Below the pieces are notes generated by a model. It ran no database searches and had not been told where the DNA came from. It worked only from the letters and a program-made list of their open reading frames with translations. From Imbricaverruca yamaguchii (Eukaryota; Arthropoda; Thecostraca; Neoverrucidae), in NCBI GenBank assembly GCA_034440575.1, contig JAOTOL010001615.1, forward strand, positions 2,202,001-2,266,000: a stretch of DNA of 64,000 nucleotides, written 5' to 3'. Shown here one piece after another: positions 45,201 through 55,100 of this stretch (its first letter is position 1; every line of letters begins with the position of its first letter). The position numbers were made by a program, and so were the translations under genes.

Positions 45201-46962
45201 GAAGACGGATGCCTGCACAGGTAGCGTAAAGATCGTGTGGCGGAGCCGCCAACAAACGCCGAGCCAACACCAGCTTCGATCTTTGAACCGTCCGTGTATG
45301 TTTTCTTGTAGCCGACGTAGGACGCAATGACGTCCAGTGCTTTAATTCGGAACTAGTCTCCAGTGCTCTGCTGTCTGTACCGCCGTGACGATGTTCTGCT
45401 GTCTGTACCGCCGTGACGGTGCTCTGCTGTCTACACCGCCGTGACGGTGCTCTGCTGTCTACACCGCCGTGACGGTGCACTGTGTGTACCGCCGTGACGG
45501 TGCTCTGCTGTCTGTACCGCCGTGACGGTGATCTGCTGTCTACACCGCCGTGACGGTGCACTGTGTGTACCGCCGTGACGGTGCTCTGCTGTCTGTACCG
45601 CCGTGACGGTGCTCTGCTGTCTACACTGCCGTGACTGTGCACTGTCTGTACCGCCGTGACGGTGCTCTGCTGTCTGTACCGCCGTGACGTTGCTCTGCTG
45701 TCTACACTGCCGTGACTGTGCACTGTCTGTACCGCCGTGACGGTGCTCTGCTGTCTGTACCGCCGTGACGTTGCTCTGCTGTCTGTACCGCCGTGACGGT
45801 GCTCTGCTGTCTGTACCGCCGTGACGGTGCTCTGCTGTCTACACCGCCGTGACGGTGCTCTGCTGTCTGTACCGCCGTGACGGTGCTCTGCTGTCTGTAC
45901 CGCCGTGACGGTGCTCTGCTGTCTACACCGCCGTGACGGTGCACTGTCTGTACCGCCGTGACGGTGCTCTGCTGTCTGTACCGCCGTGACGGTGCTCTGC
46001 TGTCTGTACCGCCGTGACGGTGCACTGTTTGTAACGCCGTGACGGTGCTCTGCTGTCTGTACCGCCGTGACGTTGCTCTGCTGTCTATACCGCCGTGACG
46101 GTGCTCTGCTGTCTGTACCGCCGTGACGTTGCTCTGCTGTCTGTACCGCCGTGACGATGCTCTGCTGTCTGTACCGCCGTGACGGTGCTCTGTTGTCCGT
46201 GTAGCGCCGTGACGGTGCTCTGTTGTCTGCACTGTTTGTACACCGTCCCACCGCACAGTAACGTGAGCTGTGACGGTGACGCAATACCGTCTTCAGGCAA
46301 GGATCCGTCAGACCAGTACCTGGAGGGCATGATGGGCGAGGCACCTGGACCCATCAACTTCACCATGTTCCTCACGCTCTTCGGCGAGCGGCTGCAGGGC
46401 ACCGACCCCGAGGAGGTGATCAAGAACGCCTTCGGCTGTTTTGATGAGGAGAACGCCGGGGTCATCTCGGAGGACCGCCTGCGCGAGCTGCTCACCACCA
46501 TGGGAGACCGCTTCACCGACGACGACGTAAGTGGAGCGGACCGACGCGAACAGTTGTCTCGGTGGGACAGTCACCTGCCAAAATGTGGGCCAGTTCGGTG
46601 TCCTACTCGGTGATAAGTGCTAAACTGAACCATTGAGGCATAACCGCAAGAAGGAATCACCTGACAGGATAGTTGCCAATATTGTGTAATTGTTGAGATG
46701 CCTGCGACTGTTGTCATCACGATTTCTTACTATCGCGAATGCTGCGATAAACTATGAATTTCGTGTTCCGCTGATTTTGCCCGGGTCGACGCCCAGCTGC
46801 CACATCGTCCAATGTTGTAAAGCGCGTCCCCTACTCATCAATATCGCTGCCCGCCAGGTGGACGAGATGTACAAAGAAGCCCCCATCAAAGGTGGCATGT
46901 TCGACTACAACGAATTCACTCGCATTCTGAAGCACGGCGCCAACGATAGGGACGAACAGTAG
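41305..46962 (+). CDS. sqh: Myosin regulatory light chain, non-muscle type, complete
   Basis: Three coding exons (41305-41494, 46297-46526, 46858-46962) join in phase to 525 nt or 174 aa, the length of Drosophila spaghetti squash. Seen: the kinase target motif [12 protein letters not shown] (Thr21/Ser22), the first EF-hand loop [32 protein letters not shown], the FDEEN helix region and FTRILKHGA near the C-terminus. Known: it binds the IQ motif of non-muscle myosin II and controls its motor by phosphorylation at the Thr/Ser pair. One residue differs from the usual sequence: FGQAQ where most family members have FDQ(A/S)Q. The start is fixed by homology; the 5' untranslated exon was not found. 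Intron 2 (4.8 kb) is a minisatellite with a LINE insertion. Confidence 0.96.
42143..42206. repeat. (TA)n microsatellite
   Basis: About 32 uninterrupted dinucleotides in light-chain intron 2. Confidence 0.98.
42395..44324. repeat. 28-bp minisatellite, left block (~68 copies)
   Basis: The unit is TCTGTACCGCCGTGACGGTG plus CTCTGCTG, with frequent 26-bp variants (CACTGTCTGT) and a CRE half-site TGACG in every copy. The core CCGTGACGG is self-complementary. On the minus strand it reads as an Arg/His/Ser/Thr-rich repeat, which I regard as non-coding. Confidence 0.97.
44325..45358 (-). mobile_element. 5'-truncated RNase H-bearing LINE inserted in the minisatellite
   Basis: On the minus strand it starts inside the RNase H domain (about 45358), runs through the C-terminal zinc-knuckle region, has a 3' UTR, and ends at 44325 in a GTTAGTTAGTTATTTGGG (plus) tail. 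Flanking GCTCTGCTGTCTGT on both sides may be the target duplication, but it is also the repeat unit. Its last ~60 bp (44325-44385) match the dispersed LINE-tail family. Confidence 0.88.
44475..45340 (-). pseudogene. LINE ORF2 C-terminus: RNase H and zinc-knuckle tail
   Basis: The 247-codon open part (45218-44475) has the Glu of [11 protein letters not shown], the Asp of [10 protein letters not shown] and [17 protein letters not shown], i.e. the RNase H catalytic set except the first Asp. That Asp lies upstream in TDGSK (about 45290-45305) in another frame, so a frameshift breaks the domain. [20 protein letters not shown] is the C-terminal CCHC motif. The upstream RT is missing. Confidence 0.88.
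45360..46235. repeat. 28-bp minisatellite, right block (~31 copies)
   Basis: Same family as 42395-44324, separated from it by a LINE fragment. It ends about 60 bp before the exon 2 acceptor. Confidence 0.97.
46297..46526 (+). CDS. sqh: Light chain coding exon 2
   Basis: 230 nt. The acceptor is CGTCTTCAG and the donor GTAAGT. It encodes [20 protein letters not shown] through [14 protein letters not shown]. Confidence 0.96.
46858..46962 (+). CDS. sqh: Light chain coding exon 3
   Basis: 105 nt after acceptor CCGCCAG. It encodes [20 protein letters not shown] through [10 protein letters not shown] and the stop TAG at 46960-46962. Confidence 0.95.
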   Translation: MDEMYKEAPIKGGMFDYNEFTRILKHGANDRDEQ

Positions 46963-49700
46963 CGGCCGGCTGCCAATAGAACAGCATGGCCGCTCGACAT
47001 TGTCTCCCAGCTGACACATTCTACATATACGCGACGGTACTCGAGCAGTCCGACTGAATATACGCAATGTGCTGCGTCATATTTATATTTTTATATCCTT
47101 TTGATCAGCGCATCGATCAACTAACATCGGAGTCATCAGTGCTCAGTTAGTGGTGTCGGGACTATTGGGTCAATTGTGACGTTGGCGGTGAACGGAAATC
47201 GGAACTTTTCAAGTAGCCGTTTGTTTAATTGCTCGATGCTTAACTGTGCATCTAGGAAAGACTAATCGTAGTTTTGTCGTGTGCTCTGCATGTCGTTTGC
47301 ACCATCTTATAATGCATCATCGTAAAATGCAGGTTTCGTTGCCCAACATGCCACCGACGTGTTTCGTGCTATCGTCGGCTTCGTGCTGTTTTGATGTCCA
47401 ATTCTATTTATTAGCTAGCTGTGAAAACGTTGAATATATAAAGTTTTGGAAGTACGTTCGATTCGGGCGCTGCATGACCGATGCAGTCCATGCGCCCCTA
47501 AACTCCAATAAAAACGAGTACGTTCGATTCGAGCGTACGTTCCAAGACAGAGGTGTCTTCGCCATTGTGCCGGACATTGCGTTCGGTCGGACGCCGTACT
47601 CGCCAACACTGGCAGCTGGGTCTGCGATGCGCAGACCAGTGACTTCCCCATACAAAAATAAACGGACGTTTCTAGAACAACATCACAAGACACCTAAGGG
47701 AAGACGCCTCCAGAGCCCACTGCCTATACTTGGCGGGATCCAGCCAACCCGCACCACCGGACCGGCAGTTAGACACTGAGCAAATAATGCAGGTACAGAT
47801 CTGAGAGCGGGCACTGAAGCGTCAAATGAACATTGGCAATCCGACAGGGAACTTCCATAGCGTTGGGTGATCGGTCATTGTGACGTAAGGGCGCATACGG
47901 AGTGAGAGTATGTGGTGTTCATCCCTATGGCATTCGACACAATATGGTTTTCAATTTACAAGTTATGCATGAATCAAAAGCCATTCAAGGTGGCTGAAGA
48001 CGCTTTCTGGTGTTCTGCGTGAAGTAATTAGTCCTAAGCATCTAAACAGATTCGAAGTGTCGCGCCCCAGAGAGGCTCTGACAATTGCGTGCACTGTAGG
48101 GGCTGGGTGCATTCCCCTCCCACGTAAGGTCTGGGCTCCTATTAAAGCTAAAGTAACGAAATTGTCACGGTGGATGGGAACGATAGTGACCTATGTTGCG
48201 CACAAATTGCACGACGTAAGTTCGATATCTGCGAGGAAAAATTGCGTCACATTTGTCAATCGGCTCATTTTGCACAATATCGGCTAGAGGGAGCCAGGTT
48301 TGTGTTTCAATTCCAGTTCACATTATTTCACACTGCAGGCAGTGCCGCAGCCTGGGAGGCGAAGGGGACAGCCAACCCCCCTCGAGACATCGGTGCAGAG
48401 CCCGCAAGGGCCGACGTGAAGGGCATCCCTGCCGGACGAAAGGGGCCCTGGGCTGACAAAAGGACACCGATTCAACGGAGATTGCTCCCGCGAAGATGAC
48501 GATGCCGCTATTAGCTGGGCTAACGCGAAAATGCTTTTATGTCGAAAGAGGGCTCTGAGCCAATATGAAGAGCCCTGACCTGACCGACCCTTTGAAGATA
48601 CAGGGAACGAAATCCGGGATTTCGTTAAAGGGTGTGTGTGGGGGGGGGGCTCTATGCAGGCAGTTTCTTCGGATGTTCGCCTCCCCTGCACCAAATTTTG
48701 GCTACGCAACTGACTGCATGTTGTAGGGACGGAATACGATGTGTGGGCAGGGAGTACCTATGCACAGGATCAGCTGAAGAGAACTCACGCCACTGAACAC
48801 AATTGAATACAAAGCCAGCACTTAAAAAAGTGCCCCTGACGACCTAAACCATTTCAGTCACCTGTGTATTCGGGAGAAGTGAAGATAGCTCAAACATATT
48901 TATTTCGCGGCCGAAACTACCGCTGTTGTTCGTAAGCCTTGCACAACTACTAACCAGCCATTCAACGGCGTGAGTAGTAAGGAAGAACACACAAGTGCCA
49001 CACGAGCCACGTGCTCCCGCAAGCCGGTCGCAGCGTCGAGTTATCCCAAGCTCCACACCAGCCAGGCGTAAGAACCTACAGCAACGAATGTCCAGAAACT
49101 GTCCAGCCCAACAGCACTGTCCAGTCCACTCAGAGAGAAACACCACACAAAATGCGTCGAAAGCCAGCAACCGCGACAGCCCCCTTAGTTGCCGTTTGGT
49201 CGTCGAGCCAGTGGAGTATCCGCGATGCTGCGCGAGGCGGAGCACACGAACCAGATGGCGTTCCCGCAGTCGGCAGGGGCGCAAACCTACCAGTCCCTTC
49301 CCCCCAACATTTTTAACCCGCTATTCGAGCATCAGATTTGTTTAGATGCGAAGCGGCGATCACTGTCGACACCTAACGGCACATGTGCAGTTGCTCGACT
49401 AAGAACTCAACACTGCTTATCAACAATGTCAATTTCGCAAGCTACACCTTCCCGAAAAGTGCACTAACGACCAGGGCAGTGCCGGGTCCAAGTCTGCTGT
49501 TTGTCCACTAATCAACCGGCGCTGGGTTCAGGCTTATTCTTGTGTTTACTATGCATCATATAAACCCTCCACCGCTTTCACCTTAGCCAGAGGCCCGTTT
49601 TTACACCAGCTGAGGATCCCAAGTCGTAGAGCACATCGACTAAAGTCAAACGGCTCCACCCGAGAGGAAGAGTTCCGAAAGGTTTTGAATAATAGTTGAG
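46963..49700. other. 3' region of the light-chain gene and convergent intergenic DNA
   Basis: It contains the light-chain 3' UTR and the 51-bp LINE-tail insertion, with AATAAA candidates at 47507-47512 (inside the insertion) and 47657-47662. No further gene recognised up to the SS18 end; ORFs here are short and featureless. Confidence 0.6.
47466..47516 (+). mobile_element. Minimal LINE-tail retroposon, 51 bp, with 15-bp TSD
   Basis: It is flanked by AGTACGTTCGATTCG at 47451-47465 and 47517-47531, a perfect duplication. It begins GGCGCTGCATGACCGATGCA and ends CCAATAAAAACG. It brings an AATAAA into the region downstream of the light-chain stop codon. Confidence 0.92.
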
Positions 49701-49784
49701 ACCGGTCACACCGCATCTTATAGTCACAAATCGCCCTCACGCCGCCTCGTAATCGGCGCTCCGTGGAACCATTTATTCATCCGC

Positions 49785-49965
49785 TGCGTCCAGCTGGGTG
49801 AATCTTTTACGTCCAACGCGGTGCACCCGCTGCGTCCAGCTGGGTGTATCTGTTGCGTCCAACGCGGTGTACCCGATGTGTCTAGCAGGGTGCATTTTCT
49901 GCGTCTGACACAGAACGCCCGCTGCGTCCAACATGGTGCGTCTGCTTCGTTCAGCAGGGAGTGTT
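49785..49965. repeat. Degenerate ~25/50-bp repeat downstream of SS18
   Basis: Alternating CTGCGTCCAGCTGGGTG and TGCGTCCAACGCGGTG units, about seven in total, lie within 0.4 kb of the SS18 stop codon. The minus-strand AATAAA at 49772-49777 lies just beyond, so this may be in the 3' UTR. Confidence 0.7.
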
Positions 49966-50140
49966 TCCAACATTCAAGAAAACATTTTCTGCATCGAGGA
50001 TGCCATCCTTCTGAGTGTCCATTGACACGTCTTCCGAGTCCAGCAGGATACGTCTTCTGTACCGACAGAGGGAGTGCTCCAATCAAGACAATAATTCGGC
50101 GGCGTCCCGTATGGCGGGCGTGCAGCAGGCAGCAGGCCGC

Positions 50141-52168
50141 TCAGTGCTGGTACGGCGGGTAGCCGTACTGGCCGGGCTGGCCGGCGGGCGGCGCGCCCGG
50201 CGCTCCCGGCCGGTACTGGTACTGCTGGTGGTGGTAGCCGGGGTACTGCTGCGAGCCCGGCGACTGGAAGTAGGGCGCGTGCGGCGGCCCGGCCGGCGGG
50301 TACTGACCCTGCGGCGGCGCGCTGCCCGCCGCGCCGTGGTGCGGGTAATGGTAGCCGGTGCCAGGCTGGCCGGTCGGATGGCCTGCAGACGGGTGTCCGG
50401 GCGGATGTGTGCCGGCCGGGTGTGCGCCGGCCGGGTGCCCGGCGGGATGCGTCGACGACGGGTGCGCGGCGGCCGGATGTCCGGACGGATACGGACTGGC
50501 GGCGGCGCCTGGCTGCGGCGGCTGAGCCGGCAGTGAGCCGTAGCCGGCCTGGCCGCCGTAGGTGCCGGCCGGCCCGCTATACGGAGTACCGGCCGGCGGG
50601 TACGGGCCGGCCGGTGTCGGGTGCGCGCCCTGGCTGCTGGGCGGCGCGTACTGCTGGCCCGTGTGCGGCGCGCCGCTGGTCGGCGGCGCCGCGCTGTGGC
50701 CCGGCTGGCTGGTGGCCGGCGGGTAGGGCGCCGCTGTCGCGTGGCCCGCCTGGTTGGAAGGCGGATACGGCGAGGCAGCCGTCTGGCCCGCTTGACTGGT
50801 AGCCGGGTACGGGCCGGCGGCGCCGTGGGCCTGCTGCTGCAGACCGGCCGGGTACGGGCCGGCCTGGCTGCTGAGCGGGTACGCCTGCTGGCTGCCGGGC
50901 GGGTAGTGCTGGGGCGGCTGGCTGCCAGGCGGGTATCCCGGCTGGCTCGGGTACGTCTGCTGGTAAGGAGACTGAGACCGCTGGCCGCCCGGTGGGTACT
51001 GGTGTGCGCCGGCCGGCGACGCCATGTGCTGCTGCGGCGCCGTCGGCTGGTGCGGGCTCGGGCCGGGCGCTGGCCGCGGCTGTGGACTCGGCGTGGCCAC
51101 CGGCCGCGGCTGCGGCGTCGATGTCGGCGGTGGCACCGCCTGCGGCGAGCCCTGCGGCGCCGTCGCGGCGCCGACCGGTTGCGGGCTCGGCTGCTGCGGG
51201 CTCCGCACCGGCGGGTGAGGCGACTGAGCCTGCTGTGGCGGCTGCGGTGGTTGTTGCTGTGGCGGCTGCTGTGGCGGCTGCTGTGGTGGCTGCTGTGGTG
51301 GCTGCTGTGGTGGCTGCGGCGGAGGCTGTTGAGACTGTTGTGCTCCCGACTGTTGTTGCTGATGTTGCGGTTGTGGCTGCTGGGACTGTGAAGTCTGGGG
51401 CTGTTGCGGTTGCGGCTGCTGGGACTGTGACGTCTGGGGCTGTTGCGGTGACTGCTGCTGTTGAGGTGTCTGGGACTGTTGTTGTGCCTGCTGCGACGGC
51501 TGCGACTGTGGCTGTGGCTGCGACTGTGACTGTGGCTGTGGCTGGGACTGTGGCTGCGGCTGTGGTTGTGACTGTGGCGGTGGCTGTGACTGCGGCTGGG
51601 ACTGTGGTTGTGGCTGCGGTTGTGACTGAAGCGGCGGCTGTGGCTGCTGCGGTGGCTGTGACTGTGGCTGTGACTGTGGCTGTGGCTGTGACTGTGGCTG
51701 TGACTGTGACTGCGGCTGCGGCTGCGGTTGCGGCTGCGGTTGCTGCGTCGGCGACGGGCCGGTCGGCCTCTGCTGCTCAGGTCTGCCGGCGGGCGGCCCC
51801 GGACTGCCGGCGGGCGCGGGAGGTCCGGCCGTCGCCGCTGGCGCCGGCTGTCCCTGCGCCTGGCCCTGGCTGCCGGGCGGGTACTGGTAGCCGGGCGCCT
51901 GGTGCTGCTGGTAGCCGACAGGGCCGTGCTGGCCGTAGTACTGGGCGGCGGGCGCCGCCTGCTGGCCGGGCTGCGGCGGGCCGGCCGGCGCCTGGCTGTA
52001 CTGGCCGTACTGGCCGGGCGGCGCCTGGCCGCCGCCGTACTGCTGCTGAACGCCCGGACCGGCCGGACCGGCGCCCGCCTGCGGGTAGCCGTACATCTGG
52101 TGGCCCTGGTAGCCAGACTGGTAGCCGCCGCCGTAGCCGGCCGACTGGCCCGCGTAGCCGTAGCCGGA
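50141..52168 (-). CDS. SS18: SS18 coding exon 5: long QPGY tail
   Basis: 2028 nt encoding 675 residues and a TGA stop. It starts SGYGYAGQSAGYGGGYQSGY and has a central Gln/Pro/Ser repeat block (about 51230-51760) of QPQSQPQ type. Pro/Gly/Tyr-rich repeats (YPPGSQ, PYPPA, HPAGHP) follow. The strong strand bias gives a 440-codon antisense frame that I do not regard as real. Confidence 0.92.
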   Translation of the reverse strand, partial: SGYGYAGQSAGYGGGYQSGYQGHQMYGYPQAGAGPAGPGVQQQYGGGQAPPGQYGQYSQAPAGPPQPGQQAAPAAQYYGQHGPVGYQQHQAPGYQYPPGSQGQAQGQPAPAATAGPPAPAGSPGPPAGRPEQQRPTGPSPTQQPQPQPQPQPQSQSQPQSQPQPQSQPQSQPPQQPQPPLQSQPQPQPQSQPQSQPPPQSQPQPQPQSQPQPQSQSQPQPQSQPSQQAQQQSQTPQQQQSPQQPQTSQSQQPQPQQPQTSQSQQPQPQHQQQQSGAQQSQQPPPQPPQQPPQQPPQQPPQQPPQQQPPQPPQQAQSPHPPVRSPQQPSPQPVGAATAPQGSPQAVPPPTSTPQPRPVATPSPQPRPAPGPSPHQPTAPQQHMASPAGAHQYPPGGQRSQSPYQQTYPSQPGYPPGSQPPQHYPPGSQQAYPLSSQAGPYPAGLQQQAHGAAGPYPATSQAGQTAASPYPPSNQAGHATAAPYPPATSQPGHSAAPPTSGAPHTGQQYAPPSSQGAHPTPAGPYPPAGTPYSGPAGTYGGQAGYGSLPAQPPQPGAAASPYPSGHPAAAHPSSTHPAGHPAGAHPAGTHPPGHPSAGHPTGQPGTGYHYPHHGAAGSAPPQGQYPPAGPPHAPYFQSPGSQQYPGYHHQQYQYRPGAPGAPPAGQPGQYGYPPYQH

Positions 52169-55100
52169 CTGCGGAGCGAAAGTGCTGTCAGCCTAGAACA
52201 TTACAGCGGTACGTGTCACTTACAGTTGGTGTCTGTCCCAAAAATGGTACCAAGAGCAAAATTAAACAACATGCAAAGGCCTTACATTACAAAAAGGAAA
52301 TCGCATTAAAATAGTTCCAATTTATGCCACCAAGCTCTTTTCCACAGGACAACCAATGTAACCTTCCTTCTTGCCACATAGCCCGATCTAGTGCACAGCA
52401 CGGCCAGGTACAGTGGGCGCAAGCTACAGCGTATGTTGGAACTTCGACAACCACGACGTAGTCAGTGGTTGTCGAAGTTCCAACATAAGACCGATGCAAT
52501 AACAGTTACGTAAATATGATAATCACACGGGCACAGAGATAGCAGCAGCCCAGTCATCATTTCAGCTCCAGTCTGAATCCTGACATTAATTATTCGACGA
52601 AAGCAGCTAGAACCCGAGCGGCTCTTGTGTGGATAACATGGGGCGGGTGCAGAGGTGGATAGCTGCAGCACCCACCTGCTGCGGTGGGTAGCCTTGCTGA
52701 CTCTGGGGCGGGTACCCCTGCTGCGGTCGGTACTGACCCTGGTGACCTGCAAAGCACAGCACGGCGGTAGTCACATTTCATGGTCTGGAAACAGACACAG
52801 CGCCATCAGGGTTGCACCGCCCGGAATCTGGACTAGGGAAACAAGGCTTTGACCTGCGCACACAGACACCTCTTCAAGCGCTATGCGTGCGCCTTTGGCG
52901 TCTCTTGTGTCGGACATGGTAGGGCGTTTTTTCAGCGGATGCCACACTTCTTCAACCATTTAACGTCGCGACCACACCACATTTATAGTGGTGGATTGGA
53001 GTTTAGGGGCGCGTCGACAGCTAGGGTCATTTTGCACATCACATTTATAATGCGCGAAGCAGTCTATCCAAGGCAGGGATGGATTTGTACGTTACAGTTA
53101 TTGATGCAGAGAAGAAAAGTATCTGGTAATAGAACACGGAGAGGATATTTTTATTCTAACCTGTAGCATCAGAAGCTCAGTTTACACTTTCCAATGAATC
53201 TCGACCACTCTCGAAGTCACAAAGCAGTTCATTGCCAAATGGCACCATTCAATCTCAAAATGAGAAAAAGGAGAGGACAATTTTCCGGAGGATAATGCTA
53301 TGAATGCCAAGCATCCAGAAACACAATCTGTTTTCAAACACTGGCCCAAGGTCTGTCAGCTCCGAGTGCTGGTGTACCACTGACATGAATAACCCTGATT
53401 CTGATTCAAATATTAAGGCGAAGGACAGTGCATGCAAGTACATGTCAACACGACCAATTGCGGCACATTAAACTATGCATGCTATTGTTGGCATGCATGA
53501 GTTTGCATGCAAAAAAAACTGAAAGACAGATCGTTTGGTGCTTCTTAGATGTAAGGCATGCTCATACATGGCAAGGACATTCAAAATGGCCCCCTTTAAA
53601 ATGATTCAGAAGCTTGATTAAGCATATGATATTTCTGGCACAGCCCACGGCTACTCACATTCAAACACGTAACATTATACGACGCATTTAAAAATCGCCC
53701 AGAGTATATATCCATACACGTGAAGGTCACACGAGAGCATTAACTATCATGAACAACACAAGATAAAACAATGCAGGGAAGTCGAACTGATTCAAGTTGT
53801 CTGTATCTCACGCATGTGCATGCATTGGTCGGTGGAGAGCGTGGTGCACAGTCCATGCGCCTCATGGACGCATAACATGCAAGACTGTTGTTGCCAGAAT
53901 ATTGTCCGGGGAGGCAAAAGGCTTCCTCCAGGTGTATCAGATGAGGTACATATTCGTCTAAGTTTCTCGAGTTATTTGAGTTTAAGGGCGCTTCGACCAA
54001 AGCGTGATCATTTAGCTCGTCTGTTTCATATTCAGATGGATTTCACTTCCATAATTCAAACCACCAAGCACGCCAGCGGTACGACGTTGGTGAAGAAAAA
54101 ACTGGCTGACGCAAACAACGCAAAAGATGCGCGTACACGAGTCTCGTGCCAGTAGCATCAGACCTTCGGCCCGACCATCAGGATACATCTGGTGACCTGG
54201 GTAAGGAAAGTGCAGCTATGGTTACATCTGGTAATTTTGACCACACCCATATTAGTTAGAGTTACGCCTGGTGATTGAGACATGGCCACGACAATTTTCA
54301 GGACGAGGGTGAGGTGAGGCCCGTCCTCAGATCGACGATAGTGATGATACCGTGGCCGAATCGTGGTGAGCTCTGTCAATGGTGGCAATCACACCGTAAT
54401 CAGGGCCGTCAGGCTACCGTGGAATGAGCGTGAACGAAACAGACACTGTTTTGCTAAGTGCTATTCCAATATACTTCTCGTATGGAGTTCACTATAACAG
54501 CTAGAAAACGCATTAGAGTGCACAACCCAATAGGGCCTCTCCATATGGATTCGGTCAAAAACGACTGCAGTAAAAGCATAAACATTCCAACGTCGATGCA
54601 AGCTAATGACAGCAAGATAGCGATCAGTTCAATGCTACTGCTGCCAATTAATGGTGGCCCATGGTTTGCGTTGAAAACGGTGGGCGAGTGTGGATTTGAG
54701 TTATAGAGGGGACGAGTGGACACGTGAGCCTTCTTGCACGTTGTCACGTTGTGGCCTGGCCACCCAAATGGCCTTGACCGGTTGCCACATGGCTGCCTGG
54801 TCGGATGGGCCAGGAGACGTGTCGGATTGCAACGTGAAAGAAGGGATTATCCAGTCACTTTTGTTCTCGGGGAGCGAATTCGGTAATGACTACTGACCAT
54901 GAATTGCTATCTCATCCGTGTTTCAGCACGTCCCGCTGTTATGCAGTATTCACAACTTCCGATGCTATCTCCAAACACCAATCCTCCCCGCCGTGCGGCT
55001 ATCTACTGGCTACCATTACCACCCCTCTTGTGGCCGTCGCCAGACCTGAACCGCCACCACGGCTCGTCAGCTTGTTTGACTGGGCTGCCTAGTTGAGCCG

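Noticed and set aside
42470..46344. Arg/His/Ser-rich ORFs of 80-390 codons on the minus strand
   Set aside because: Translation of the intronic 28-bp minisatellite. No start context, splice signals or conservation pattern support a protein.
50992..52314. 440-codon plus-strand ORF rich in Ala/Val
   Set aside because: It is antisense to the SS18 Gln/Pro-rich exon; the low-complexity codon pattern leaves the opposite strand open.
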